Shown here in pieces: positions 47,870 through 58,830 of a stretch of DNA of 64,000 nucleotides. The DNA is taken from assembly GCA_023548195.1 (NCBI GenBank), contig JAJHZJ010000013.1:815001-879000 (forward strand). Reading direction: 5' to 3'. Under the pieces are notes generated by a model. The model did no database searches and was not told the DNA's origin. It worked only from the letters and a program-made list of their open reading frames with translations. The first letter of the stretch is position 1; every line of letters starts with the position of its first letter. Position numbers and translations under genes: made by a program. Source of the stretch: Bettongia penicillata ogilbyi. Lineage: Eukaryota; Chordata; Mammalia; Diprotodontia; Potoroidae.

Positions 47870-48550
47870 TGTTGAATGGGATTTTCTCTTTCTAATATTT
47901 CAGCCTACATTTGTTATTGTCATATAGAAATTCCATTAACTTTGTAGGTTAGTTTGTATTCTGCTATCTTCCTGATACTATTATCTAAGTTAACAAAATT
48001 GATTTATTTGCTGATTCTCTGGAGTTTTCTAAGTAAATCATGTCATTACCAAATGCATACAATTTATCTACTTTTTGCCTATATTTTTGCCTTTCATTTA
48101 TTTTTCTTGTGCTATTGCCATCTCTAGCCTTTCTATAACTATGTTAAATAACAATGGAGAAGGAAAGCACCCTTACTTTATTACCTATTTTTACTAAGAA
48201 ATCTTATAAGGTTTCCCTATTGCAAATTATGGTAGTTTTTAGTTTTCAATGTATACATTTTACCAAATGGAAAAAGTGATTCTTCTAGGCCTTTGCTTTG
48301 GAGGGGACCAGGGAAGGGTTTCAGCATAAATAAACATTGCATTTTGTTAATGTCTTTTTCTGTATTAATCATGTGTTTTCAGGTGTTTTTGACAATATGA
48401 TTAATATAATTAATTCCACGAAGAACATTTCTCCAGATGTCGAGCCATCCTTGTAACCTTGATATAATTCCAACTTTATCATAGTGAAAAAATTTCTGAA
48501 TAAATTGCTATGGTTTTTTTTCCTGGTATTGTAAATTTTTTAATCAATAT
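47870..48550 (-). mobile_element. L1 ORF2 fragment (reverse transcriptase region)
   Basis: Antisense L1 ORF2 in broken frames: 'aacaatggagaaggaaagca', 'aaattatggtagtttttagt', 'cagatgtcgagccatccttg'. These are the usual reverse-strand phrases of the L1 RT domain. Both ends are truncated. Confidence 0.75.
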
Positions 48551-48886
48551 TCATTGGTAGTTCATCTACAGTGTACTAATAGAGCTGGGAATTTAGTGTT
48601 TGGAAGGAAATTTATTTCACTCATACATAATTCAGACAAGTATAAGGGAAATAAGCTTTATAAATGTACAAAGCTTACCTCCCTTCTACTGCAAGGACTT
48701 GGTACTGTTTGTATCATCCAGACTTTGCTCCAGTGTGCCACTTTTATTCCTAGCCACACAGAAGCAATGACATTTTAAGTCACTTTCATTCTTACTCTCT
48801 AGAAAGATATTTCATCAGACAGGCTGGAAAAACCTCAATATTATAGATATTTCCATTCCTTCCCTTTAATACATATGCACATATGC

Positions 48887-48890
<4 letters not shown>

Positions 48891-48943
<53 letters not shown>
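48891..48943. repeat. (CA)26 microsatellite beside the pore exon
   Basis: 53 uninterrupted bases of AC/CA on the plus strand, hence TG on the KCNK10 transcript. It starts 20 nt inside the intron after the donor of the exon ending at 48964. Confidence 0.98.
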
Positions 48944-48944
<1 letters not shown>

Positions 48945-48963
48945 TGGATTCTAAACTTCTTAC

Positions 48964-49150
48964 CTGCCACATAATCACCAAAACCAACAGTGGTCAATGT
49001 GACAACCACAAAGTATATGGATTCCAAGGCTGTCCATCCCTCAATATACTTAAAAATGACCGCAGGAATTGTTACAAATACAATGCAGCCTGCCAAGATG
49101 AATAGTATGGTTGAGATCACCCGGATCTTCGTCTGACTCACTTGCTTTTT
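48964..49150 (-). CDS. KCNK10: KCNK10 internal exon: TM3 and second pore domain
   Basis: Internal exon of 187 nt with acceptor AG at 49151-49152 (pyrimidine tract, ctttctttcttctag) and donor at 48963 (GTAAGAAGT, a strong consensus). It starts in phase 0 with [17 protein letters not shown] and leaves one base of a glycine codon. It encodes TM3 ([19 protein letters not shown]), the pore helix ([10 protein letters not shown]) and the second selectivity filter TVGFGD, the GFG form typical of the second pore of K2P channels. The residue after the filter aspartate is Tyr; from memory human TREK-2 has Phe and TREK-1 has Tyr. A 53-nt TG/CA repeat starts 20 nt inside the downstream intron. The exon upstream of it (TM1, first pore, TM2) is not found in the window. 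Confidence 0.97.
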
Positions 49151-49264
49151 CTAGAAGAAAGAAAGAAGGGTAAAGGGTAAATCACTTTCATCATCCTTGA
49201 TTCAGATGTCAGATAGATCATGCCTTGCAAATACCCTGAAGCCATCCCACAACTGCTTCCTTTC

Positions 49265-49760
49265 CCTAAAATCAGATAATTTAAAAGTTGAAAGGGATAT
49301 TAGAATTCATTCAACCCAACCTTTATCCAATATATTAATACTCTCTCCAATGACTCCGACTAATCTTTATTCAGTCAATCCTTGACCATTTCCAGTAATG
49401 GAAAACTCACAAGGAAGCCCATTCCACTTGTGGATAGCTTTAATTATTAGAAAACTCTTTTCAATCATGCTAACCACCAGTTTAGTCCCCTGAAGGCCAT
49501 GAGGTGTAAATATAATCCAGGGATGGGGAACCTGCAGCCTTGAGGCCACATGGAGCTCTTTCACTCAAGGGCCTCATTGGAGGACCCAGAGGGCCAAGTG
49601 TGGCCTTGAGGCCACAGATTCCTGATCCCTGGACACTACTGACACAATGACTTTTCAAGTATCTGAAAATAGTGAATAAGTACCTCCTTTTCCCCTTAAT
49701 TCTTCTCTTCTCTGGGGTCTCTCTAATCTAAGTTTCAACATTTCCTAAAAATTTTCCTTT
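49265..49760 (+). mobile_element. L3/CR1-like fragment split by a small palindromic MITE
   Basis: 49265-49505 ('gaaagggatattagaattca', 'taatggaaaactcacaagga') and 49640-49760 look like one old repeat. Between them at 49515-49632 sits a MITE with inverted ends CCAGGGATGGGGAACCTGC and CCAGGGATCAGGAATCTG and inner 'cttgaggccacatgg' against 'tgtggccttgaggccaca', typical of hAT-like MITEs. No clean target duplication found. Confidence 0.65.
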
Positions 49761-49849
49761 GACTAGAAGAATTTCAAAAAGAGAGTTTTGTATATGTGCT
49801 ATGTATTTCTAAGTCCTTTTTGTAAAAATCAATCCACATTGATAATAAA

Positions 49850-50337
49850 CAACATTGCATTTATTAACACCTTCTGTGAATCAGGTATTTATATTAGGGG
49901 CTAGAGACAAAAAGACAAAAATAAAACTACTTGCCTTTAAGCGTGTACATACTATTTTGGAGACAACAGACACATATAAGTAGATAAATACAAGATCATT
50001 TTAAGAGAGAGGTACTAAGCAGCTAAGGAAATCAGATATAAAAGGTGATAAAACATACATTTTAGTTTTGGTTTTTTTTTAATCTATGGTAATGGATTTA
50101 TACTGATCCATCCACCCTCTCTTGACAGATCTCTTTTGAGATTAATGATGTGAGAAGTCAGGACAGGTTTAGGTGCTGCCAATATCAATGAAAGAAAAAG
50201 GGGCATATCATCTATCTTGGTTTCAGGCACTTACCAGTCAGTTGTTTATATATTTTCTTTTGCCATCACTGCCACTTTTCATTTTAAGATTAATTTTGTT
50301 GGAAGAGAATTCATTGAAATGGTTCACAAGTGTTAAT
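49850..50337. repeat. Old dispersed repeat, then unassigned intron
   Basis: 49850-49980 carries 'tgcatttattaacaccttct' and 'aggggctagagacaaaaaga'. 49981-50337 unassigned. Confidence 0.5.
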
Positions 50338-50482
50338 GCTAGTTAAAATGTGTTCAGAGAGAGTCAGCGTTGTGTAGTGGATAGAGTCAGTCACAAGAGT
50401 CAGGTCTGGGTCAAGTCCCATCTCTAATACAAACTATCTCAATCATGCCAACCTCAAGCTATGGAGAGATGGAGGACTACCA

Positions 50483-50526
<44 letters not shown>

Positions 50527-50566
50527 ATATGTATGTATGTATGTATATGTATGTATGTATGTACAT
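50338..50566 (+). repeat. SINE head and (TA)n(TATG)n microsatellite
   Basis: SINE 5' part 50338-50440 ('cgttgtgtagtggatagagt'); TA run at 50486-50513 then TATG units to 50566. Confidence 0.8.
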
Positions 50567-50681
50567 ATCAAACATGGTCTCTGTTTTGAATGATTTTGCT
50601 TTGTCACAAGGAAGGGTTGACTCTAAAGACTGTTGCTGTAGAAAATAATACAAGACATAAGAAAATACATTTTAAAAAACA

Positions 50682-50820
50682 AAGGAGGGACAGCTAGGTG
50701 GAGTTAGGAGGACCTGAGTTCAATTTCAGCCTCAGACACTTGACACTTACTAGCTGTGTGGTCTTGGGCAAGTCACTTAATCCCAACTGCCTTGCCTTCC
50801 ACCCTCAGAAAAAAAAAAAA
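50682..50820 (+). mobile_element. tRNA-derived SINE with poly(A), short young type
   Basis: 'gggacagctaggtggagtta', 'tagctgtgtggtcttgggca', ends in 13 A (50808-50820). The head lacks a few bases after 'aggtgg'. One of the least diverged SINEs here. Confidence 0.9.
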
Positions 50821-51567
50821 ATTTTTTTAAACCAAAGTAGAAAAATAGTGACTTGGTTATTTGAAGTGAAAAAATAAAATAAAATGAAATGAGAGACTTG
50901 TATTAGGTGATTTCCAATATTCTTCCAAGCAATTTTCTGTGGTTCTATTGGAGAGAAAAGCTTAAAGAAAGGCCTGTCCAGATAAGACTATCCCTGTTTG
51001 GCTAAATTCATAAATCTTTTGCAGAAAGACACAGGAAAGGTGTTTCATGATTCTAAGAGCAACCAAGTAGTTCATCAATCAAAATTCTTGCTGAAAGGAT
51101 GATTGTATCTCAGAAGCATAAAGTATTAGGAACTGATTTTCTAAAATCTCCTTTCCTTCTTTCTTTCCCTTTTCTCTTATTCCTTATAAAGAAGTCTACC
51201 TAATATTTTTACAGTGAAAAGATTTACTTTAAAAGGTATGAATTTTAAAGAGTTTTCTGTATTCATTTCACAAAAGCATTTTATTTTATGTGACTAAAAT
51301 CGTAAGTTGTACTTTCTGTAGATAACAATCAATATTGCAGTAAAAATGGATATTTTCAATCAGTAGCTGAGAATAGCAGAATATTTGTGTGTTTGACCCA
51401 TATCAGTCCTGCTAATTCTTCAGTTCCTTGATCTACATTCCTAAAATGATATTTATAGGAGAAAAAAGGAAATGTTCATCTCCATTAAAAAGATGTTTAT
51501 AAGTCTTAATAAAGTACTCAACATTTATTAAGGTTCAGGGAAAATAATTTATCGCAAAAAATTTGTC
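50821..51567. other. KCNK10 intron, unassigned
   Basis: Nothing recognised. Confidence 0.35.
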
Positions 51568-51900
51568 ATGGGTTGTTGTTCACTTCTTTCAGATGAATCT
51601 GACTCTGTGACTTCATATGGGGTTTTCTTAGCAAAGATAATGGAGTGGTTTGTCATTTCTTTTTCCAGCTCATTTTATAGATGAGGAAAATGAAGCAAAG
51701 AAGGTTAAGTGACTTTCCTAGGGTCACACAGCTAGTAAGTGTCTAAGGCCAAATTTGAACTCAGGTCTTCCTGACTCCAGGTTCAGCCCCCTATCCCCTG
51801 TACCACCTAGCTACCTTATCACATTATCTAAAATAATATATTATTTTATTATATTACATATTATATTATAAAATAATATAATACATATATATAATATAAA
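51568..51900 (-). mobile_element. tRNA-derived SINE, near full length, then AT-rich run
   Basis: 'gactctgtgacttcatatgg', 'gggtcacacagctagtaagt', 'ctgtaccacctagctacc' (51568-51818); AT-only stretch at 51826-51900. Confidence 0.9.
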
Positions 51901-51977
51901 ATAAACACAAACTCATTTAACAATTTAACATGGCATTGTTATTGTGGATTTAAATTTTTTGGGAAACAATGCTTACC

Positions 51978-52600
51978 AGAAGTAATAATACCTTATTTTT
52001 GCATGGTGCTTTAATGTATCCATAGGGCTTTTACATTTCATTTGAACCTCACAACAATCCTATATGTGAGTCAAAAAAGGACTATTATCCTCATTTCTAA
52101 AAGCTATAACCAGGATGAGGTAAACAGGACTTTGCTCCTAGGCTCAACGAGATGGAAGGGGCAGGGTTGGATTCTCCACCCACAAGGCCCACCATCCCTA
52201 CACTTGATCCTATACCAAACAACAAAAACTCCACTGGCCAACACTAACATAGCACAACTATGCTTAAAACCATTCCACACCTGACCCCAAGCAAGGTACC
52301 AATGATACTCTGAGGACTTGCTTTCCACCTCATCCTCATGGGGGAAAGGGATGTTTCCTTTGCAATGATGCCACCCATGGATGACTTCCTTCTCTCTCTC
52401 TCCCAACTTTTTGCCTATTCAACTCTTTTTGTCCCAGTTAAAAATATTCTATGTTACAGTTCTATTACACAAATCAAGAAGTAAGACCCAGAGAAATAAA
52501 GTGATATGCCCCAAATCATGCAGCGAGGTAGAGTTAAGACTTGAGCCACCAGGTTTTGTGATTTCAAGTCCAGTGCTCATCTCACTAGACCACACTATGA
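51978..52600 (-). mobile_element. Antisense MIR split by a 360-bp unknown insert
   Basis: MIR parts at 51978-52099 ('gaacctcacaacaatcctat') and 52465-52600 ('taagacccagagaaataaag', 'cagtgctcatctcactagac'). Between them (52100-52459) is sequence of another kind, with ttcta at 52095-52099 and 52460-52464 as a possible 5-bp target duplication. I do not recognise the insert. Confidence 0.65.
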
Positions 52601-52707
52601 AACATAGCAAAGTGTAAAAGGCATGGTAAACACAAGAATTTTTTCCCCGTTTCAGAAGGTTGCTGAGTCTGCTTAGAAATATGGAATTCCTTTATTTGAC
52701 CTTAACA

Positions 52708-52732
52708 CACGTACACACACACACACACACAA
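52708..52732. repeat. (AC)n microsatellite
   Basis: About ten AC units with one interruption. Confidence 0.9.
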
Positions 52733-53107
52733 CCTCTAGCCAGAGACTTCATCATACTAAAACCACAGTATTTATTTACTAAGTGAACTCTAATTATTAG
52801 CAATGGGAACATCATCCTATTTTCCTCTATAAATCATCTTCAAACATAATGAAATTAAAATTAATTAGGTGTTTGGGAGATACTTGTTAAGTAATAAATT
52901 AGGACCTGAATGCAATCAAAATCCAAATTAAGTTGAGGCTTGCAAAGGAGAGTTGAAAGAATGGAGGAAACTAACATTATTTCCAAAACTCATCAAGACA
53001 ATAAAAAGGAAAACCACAGGGCAAAACAGTGGGGATAATCGTAGCAAGAATTAGGATGCGGTGTATAGTATGGATTTTCCTTTTCGTAGTCTATTATCTG
53101 CTGAAAA

Positions 53108-53305
53108 CTAATAACTCATATTTGCAAAGCGTTCCTCTCAGATGCAAGCCATGCAAGTATTATGCAACTTTGCAGACAAGGAAACTGACGTTTGGAGAGA
53201 TTAGGGAACTCATCCAACGACTCACACCTAGTAAGTGTCATAGCCAAGGCTCAAACCCAAGTCTCCTAATTCTGAGTTTGGTCTTTTCACTAGGCTGCAA
53301 AATGT
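53108..53305 (-). mobile_element. Antisense MIR
   Basis: 'agacaaggaaactgacgttt', 'cacacctagtaagtgtcata', 'ttcactaggctgc'. Confidence 0.75.
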
Positions 53306-53449
53306 TATCATCACTATGGTGCTTTCTCCCCAATATCCAGAAAAATTCTAAACCAGCAATGGTTAGTTCAAATGATGTCTGCTCAGGAAAGTTTGAATAA
53401 TAGTGTGTTTTAAAGAATTACTAAGTTAAATCTCTTGTATATACTACAC

Positions 53450-53735
53450 ACTTCTGTTGTTAATACCTGCAGAGATGCTCATATGCCCACTATTACCATC
53501 CTAATTCGAACCCTCATTTACATTTCAGCTGACTATTGCAATAGCTTCCTAATTATCTTCCATGAGTCTAGATTTTCCTCTTTCTAATCTATCCTTTAGA
53601 GTTATCAAATTATTTTCCCTAAAATATAGCCCTGATTATATTATCCCCTCCTGCCACTTAAAAATTTTCAAAACCTTCCTATAACCTATTGAACAAAGTC
53701 TAAACTCCTCAGCTTGACATTCAAGGCCTTTTTCT
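53450..53735 (+). mobile_element. L2/L3-type LINE fragment
   Basis: 'tcatttacatttcagctgac', 'ttgcaatagcttcctaatta', 'agcttgacattcaaggcctt'. Confidence 0.7.
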
Positions 53736-54069
53736 TTTTTATTTGTTCCAGTAGAACCATAACTAATCATTTTTGTGCCCAGGGCTAGAAGCTCAAATCA
53801 TACTTGGGTTGACCAAGATAAAATGCTCCCGCCAATCAATTTTTAAGACAAATTTAGTAGAGGAAGATACAGGGAAGTAACTCCAGGCCACAAGACTTCA
53901 TGGAAGGAAGTTGGACAGACAGACACCTTGGGGTTACTTACTGGTCCTGGACCGGAAAAGATTACTGCTGGGAAGGGGCAGAATGGGGCAGTCCAGGAAG
54001 GAGCTAAGACAAAGGTGCCAGGAAGAGGAAGCTGAGAGCTTTCTATTTTATTTTTTGTTTTATTTTTTA
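53736..54069. other. KCNK10 intron, unassigned
   Basis: Slightly GC-richer stretch at 53870-54040 with nothing recognised. Confidence 0.35.
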
Positions 54070-54840
54070 TCTTTTTTAAACATTCATTTAAAAAAATTAT
54101 TTATTCTGAATTTAAGAAATAAAATAAGCATTTCCATAACATAGTAGAATAGAAAAAAGATGCTTGTACATGAAACTGCCAATCTATTATGTACAACTTG
54201 CTATTTCTTTTAAATATATAATAAAGTTGCCATGTAATTTTCTTTTTTTCTCTTCCCCCTACTCCCATCCTAGTGACACAGTATGCATATATGTATAAAA
54301 TCATCCTATACATATTCCTATTTATCACTTCTTTCTCTGGATGTAAATAGCATCTTCCTTCATATATCCTTGTGATTAATTTGGGCATTTACAGTAGTCA
54401 AAATGACTTAGTCGCTCAAAATTTTTCTTAAACAATATGGTTGTTAGTATATCTAACGTTCTCTCAGTTCTGATTATTTTGCTCTTTATTGTTTTGTGCA
54501 AGTCTATCCATGTTTTTCAAAGATCATCAAACTCATTATTTCTGATTGCATAGTAGTGTTCCATCCCACTCATATACCACTGGTTCATCCATTGCCCAAC
54601 TGATGGGCATGCCCATATTTTTCAGTTCTTTGCAATCACAAAGAGAGCTGCTATCAACTTTTTAGAACATAAAAGTTCTTTTCCTTTAATTTTTCCCTAA
54701 TCATCTTGGTTAACAGACCTGATAGTGGTGTTGTTTTAGAAATATTCATTTTTTAAATTTTGTGTTCCAAATTATCTCCCTCCTTCCAGCCCCTCCTTCA
54801 CTCATTGAGAAGGAAAACAATATGATATCATCATACAAAT
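54070..54840 (-). mobile_element. L1 3' fragments
   Basis: 54070-54735: antisense ORF2 end and 3' UTR ('tagtgttccatcccactcat', 'ccaactgatgggcatgccca', 'gcaatcacaaagagagctgc'). 54745-54840: another piece of L1 3' UTR ('ttgtgttccaaattatctcc'). Related to the copies at 888 and 3256. Confidence 0.85.
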
Positions 54841-55944
54841 TGACTACCCAATACAACACAAAAGGCATTGTACTAGGCACCAGAGATACAAAGACAGAAC
54901 AAAAAAAGGCCCTTGTCTTCCAGGTTACATGTATAAGCACTGTAAAATAAATGAGTATCAAATGAAAAAACAGGGGTAAAGTACTTTGCAAACTACAAAG
55001 TGCTATATAAATATAAAACATAAAGTGCAATTCTTATTATCAGTCTGATTATCTGCTGCTCTAGTTATCCACATTTCTGCTCTCCTCCATAATGCAAAAA
55101 GAGATGATAAGATTGTTAAAGGCTTCAGATAAAGCAACAAGTTTATCTCAAAAATCATTCTCAGTATCATCTAGGTGGCACGTTTACATTGCCTCTATAG
55201 TGGTTTAATTTCCACAGTGTAATACTGTCTAAATGTTTTTTCCAATATTGCCGGTCCTAGAGTCAATACCAATATCCGCTTTTGAAGAATATTTCCTGAT
55301 ATCCAGCCTAGAATTTTACCCCTTTGTTTCTGGGTCATTGTTCCTTCTCTAGCTGTCTTCCCAATAGACACATCCTCCCCTTTCTTTTGATTCCCTCATT
55401 TTCAGTGAAAAACCATGGTTCCTTTTCATCCTTTTTTATTCTATTATTCTGGCTGTATCAATTGAGACTATGCACAATCTCAGCTCACAATCTCTGAAGC
55501 ATTTTTCTTTGCCCTTCTATTAATTTTCTCTGTCCCCCTCCCTCCAGCTTTTCATTATTCTGAAACTACAGGGAATTGCAGATGATATACTAGATATTGG
55601 CATCTGACTAAAGCATTGCTCTGATAAACCATGAGCTTTCATCTCATGGTACCACCCATCCCTCTCAGCCCCACTCTCTCTACCTCCCTCACCACATGCA
55701 AAACTCTGCTGTTTCTGTGCAGGGATATTGCTAGGCAAAATTCACCTCCATTTACCAGCAGCCAGAGCAGGGAGCGGAAAATTTCTCAAAAGTCAAGATA
55801 TGATTAAGCTTAAAGATCCCTGGACTAACAATATAAAATGTATGTGTTCAGAGATGACCATTTGATCTTTTCCTGAGAGCTGTCACTCATCTGACTTCAT
55901 TGTTTATGTCAATAGCACCACCAGGGGCCCAGCCTTCCACAGGA
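54841..55944. other. Old dispersed repeat, then unassigned intron
   Basis: 54855-54960 ('attgtactaggcaccagaga') belongs to the old dispersed family. 55020-55944 unassigned. Confidence 0.4.
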
Positions 55945-56575
55945 TCATAGATTTAGAGCCAGGAGGGGCTTTAAGGGACATCTAACCAAACCCCTCATTT
56001 TATGGATCAGGAGACTGAAGCAGAGGCAATAAGTGAATTCTGATTGGTCACACATGTTCAAAACTCTGGTGTTTTCTTTAACCTGCTCCTCTCCTTCACC
56101 TTTCATATCTAATCCATTTTTATGACAGGTAGATTCTACCTCCATCATATTTGTAATATGTCCCTTCTTCTCTCTTCTCACTGTCATGAACCTTAGCCTA
56201 TTGTGACGGCCTCTTGATAAAACCTCACAAAGAGAGGGACGATGCTGTATCTAAACTCTGAAACTCCTATGCCTCTAGTGTAATTCTCTACACAGAATGG
56301 GCACCAAATAAACGCTAAATGACTGCGTAAACTAGAGGTGACTAGGTGGCACAGTAGATAGAGAGCTGGGCCTGGAGTCAGAAAGATTTGAATTCAGATC
56401 TAGCCTCAGATACTTCCTGATCCCAGGCAAGTCACTCAGCCTCTGCCTGACTCAGTTTCTCAAAGGCAAAATGGGGATAATAACTCATCAACTTCACAGG
56501 GTTGGGAGGGTCACAAGAGAATATTTGTAAAATGCACGGCAAACCTTAAGGGGCTATATAGGTGCTACATATTAT
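55945..56575. mobile_element. Antisense MIR, L2 tail and forward SINE
   Basis: Antisense MIR 55945-56070 ('catagatttagagccaggag'); L2 tail about 56185-56325 ('gcaccaaataaacgctaaat'); full SINE/MIR 56335-56575 ('gtgactaggtggcacagtag', 'acttcacagggttgggaggg'). Confidence 0.85.
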
Positions 56576-56581
56576 TATGAA

Positions 56582-57245
56582 TATGTGTTTATCCTTTGCT
56601 GTCAAAGAAGACCATGCCATTAGAGAAATAATGACATGACTTGCAATTGACTTCATTTTTTTATGAATGAACGAAGAAGGGAAGGAACATGCATTTATTA
56701 AGCACCTACTATGTGCCAGGTACCTTTAAAAGCTTTACAAATATTTGGTCCTCACAACAACCCTGAGAGATGGGTATCATTGTTATTCTCATTTTACCAT
56801 TCTGCAGGCAGGGGTCAAGTGACTTGCCCAGGGTCACACATATAGTAACTGTCTATGAAAAGTCTTCTAGTTTCCTCTTTTTTCCTTTTTCCTTCCATTT
56901 ATTCTTTACATTGCTGCCATGTTCATTTTTCTTGTGCATTGATCATCCATTGCTCAAAAATCTTCAATAGCTCCCTATTATTTATCAAGTAAAATTCAAA
57001 CCCTTTTGTCTGTCATTCAAGGCCCCCCACTCTGTGGTAGTATGCTATCTTTGCAATCTCTGTTATCCCACTAACACCACATAGTACTCTACTATCCAGG
57101 CATACTGAAATATTTGCTTTCCCTTAAACATGACCTGCTCTTTCCTATTTCAATGATTTTGGATTGTTATTCCCCATACCTGGGATGTCCTTGCTCCCCT
57201 TTCTGGTCTGTTGGATTTCCATGCATCCTTTAAGTTAAATGCAAA
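56582..57245. mobile_element. SINE piece, antisense MIR and L3/L2-like fragment
   Basis: 56582-56660 is part of the composite SINE ('aagaagaccatgccattaga'); 56690-56850 antisense repeat ('taagcacctactatgtgcca', 'agtgacttgcccagggtcac'); 56870-57245 LINE fragment on plus ('caatagctccctattattta', 'cattcaaggccccccactct'). Confidence 0.75.
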
Positions 57246-57249
57246 AAAA

Positions 57250-57740
57250 AAAAATTTGGAGGGATGCATAGAAAGTGCCGAAAATGTACATACCCTTTGA
57301 CTCAGAGATTCCATTTCTAGGCATGTACCTCAAGGAGTTGATAAGAAGAAAATCCACATATATCCCAAAATATTTATAGCAGTATCTTTTGTGGTATCAA
57401 AAAGCCTAAACAAAGTAGATGTACATCAACTGATAAAAGTCTAAGAAAATTGTATGCAATGGAATATTACACTAAGCTATAAAAACATAATGAATACAGA
57501 AAAGCATGAAAAGACTTATATGAACTGATGCTGAATAAAGTAAATGAGGCCAAGATTTTAATAAATGTAAATGGAAAGAACAATCTCAAATTAAAGCGAA
57601 TGATGCAAAATTACAAAGAACAAGTATAGTCACAAAGAAGAGATAAGACATCTTCCCATCCTAACTACCATATTTTGTGGAAGTAGGAGATCCATAGGTG
57701 TGGAACATTATATGTATTTTCAGACATTTTTGAGGTATTG
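57250..57740 (+). mobile_element. L1 3' end, sense on plus strand
   Basis: 'taccctttgactcagagatt' (PFDSEIPF), 'caatggaatattacactaag' (MEYYTKL), 'cttatatgaactgatgctga' (LYELMLNKVNEA). L1 ORF2 C-terminus in one broken frame. Confidence 0.85.
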
Positions 57741-57744
57741 ATTG

Positions 57745-57925
57745 ATTTTGATACTTGTTTTTTTCTTTTTTTCTTTTTAAAAAAATTACTCAGTATTTTA
57801 TTTTTCCCAATTACATGTAAAAAAATTTTAACAGGAGTTTTTAAAATTTTGAGTTCTAAATTCTTTCCCTCCCTCCCCACTCCCTCAATGAGAAAGAAAG
57901 CAATTTAATATGTAGGTTATAAGAA
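57745..57925 (-). mobile_element. L1 3' UTR fragment, opposite direction
   Basis: 'tatttttcccaattacatgt', 'ttctttccctccctccccac'. Lies head-on to the L1 piece at 57250-57740. Confidence 0.8.
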
Positions 57926-58013
57926 GGTGAAATTTTCTAACAGAGCATTCTCAGCAAGTGGTAAGTTGCCTCCCTCTCTTCAGTGGTTATCATCAAGCAC
58001 ATGCTAGATCAGG

Positions 58014-58105
58014 CCTGCACACCCTGTGGCCCACCAAAAGATTTTGGCTAACTATGAAAAATGTAGAGTGGGCCTCAGGTTGTGCAGGTTTGGGCTGAAT
58101 GAAGA
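58014..58105. mobile_element. Very short hAT-like MITE
   Basis: Inverted ends CAGGCCTGCACACCCTGTGG and (reversed) CAAACCTGCACAACCTGAGG, about 92 bp apart, no coding. Same family as the piece at 16690. Confidence 0.65.
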
Positions 58106-58429
58106 CTTGCCTTGTATATGGTAGAGGAGATTATTATTTAGATATGAATTCGACCAGAGAGCCTGTGAGGGGACTTTCTATTCAAGATTCTGTGAATCTC
58201 AGGAAGACCTTTAAAATCACTCTTAAGACCATGTCTGCAAACAAAGATAAACGAGTTTTGACTATTCTTTAAAGCAGATACCCAGGGAAATTCTATTTTA
58301 TATTTTGCTAGTCTACTAGCAAGTTACTATACTTGTTTGAAAGTAATACCTTATATTTGCATATTTCATAAATCAGACTTTTTTTAATAATTAATAAAGT
58401 TTCAGTCTATTCTCTTGGATCTATAAGAG

Positions 58430-58830
58430 CTAACATTTATGTTGTTGTTTAAAATTTCAAAAGCACTTTGGGTATATTACTCTGCGAGGTAGGTGGTACC
58501 ATTATGTTCATTTTATAGGTAATGAAACTGAGGCAGGGAAATAAAGGATCATAAAACTAGTAGGCACCTGAGAGAGGACTTTAAATCATGTGTTTCTTCC
58601 TGACTTTAAGTTAGAAGCTAACTATGCCAATGAGCTATCAAATGATCTATGAAATGAAACATTCAAAAGATAAGCAATATCATACCTTAACAAAGCTTTT
58701 CTCTGTTAGTTAAAACGCGTATTCAATATTGTCTTGATGAAATGTTTATTTTCCCAGTTCATGAAACTGATATAATAGAAATGATATCATGCCTTGCTCA
58801 TAGTAGGTGTTTAATATAAATATTTGTTGA
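58430..58830. mobile_element. Antisense MIR and MIR/L2 tail
   Basis: 58430-58620 ('ggtaatgaaactgaggcagg'); tail at 58785-58830 ('tgctcatagtaggtgtttaa'). Confidence 0.75.

Noticed and set aside
52104..52406. 100-codon minus-strand frame
   Set aside because: It lies within the unknown insert splitting a MIR; no motif and no start context supports a gene.
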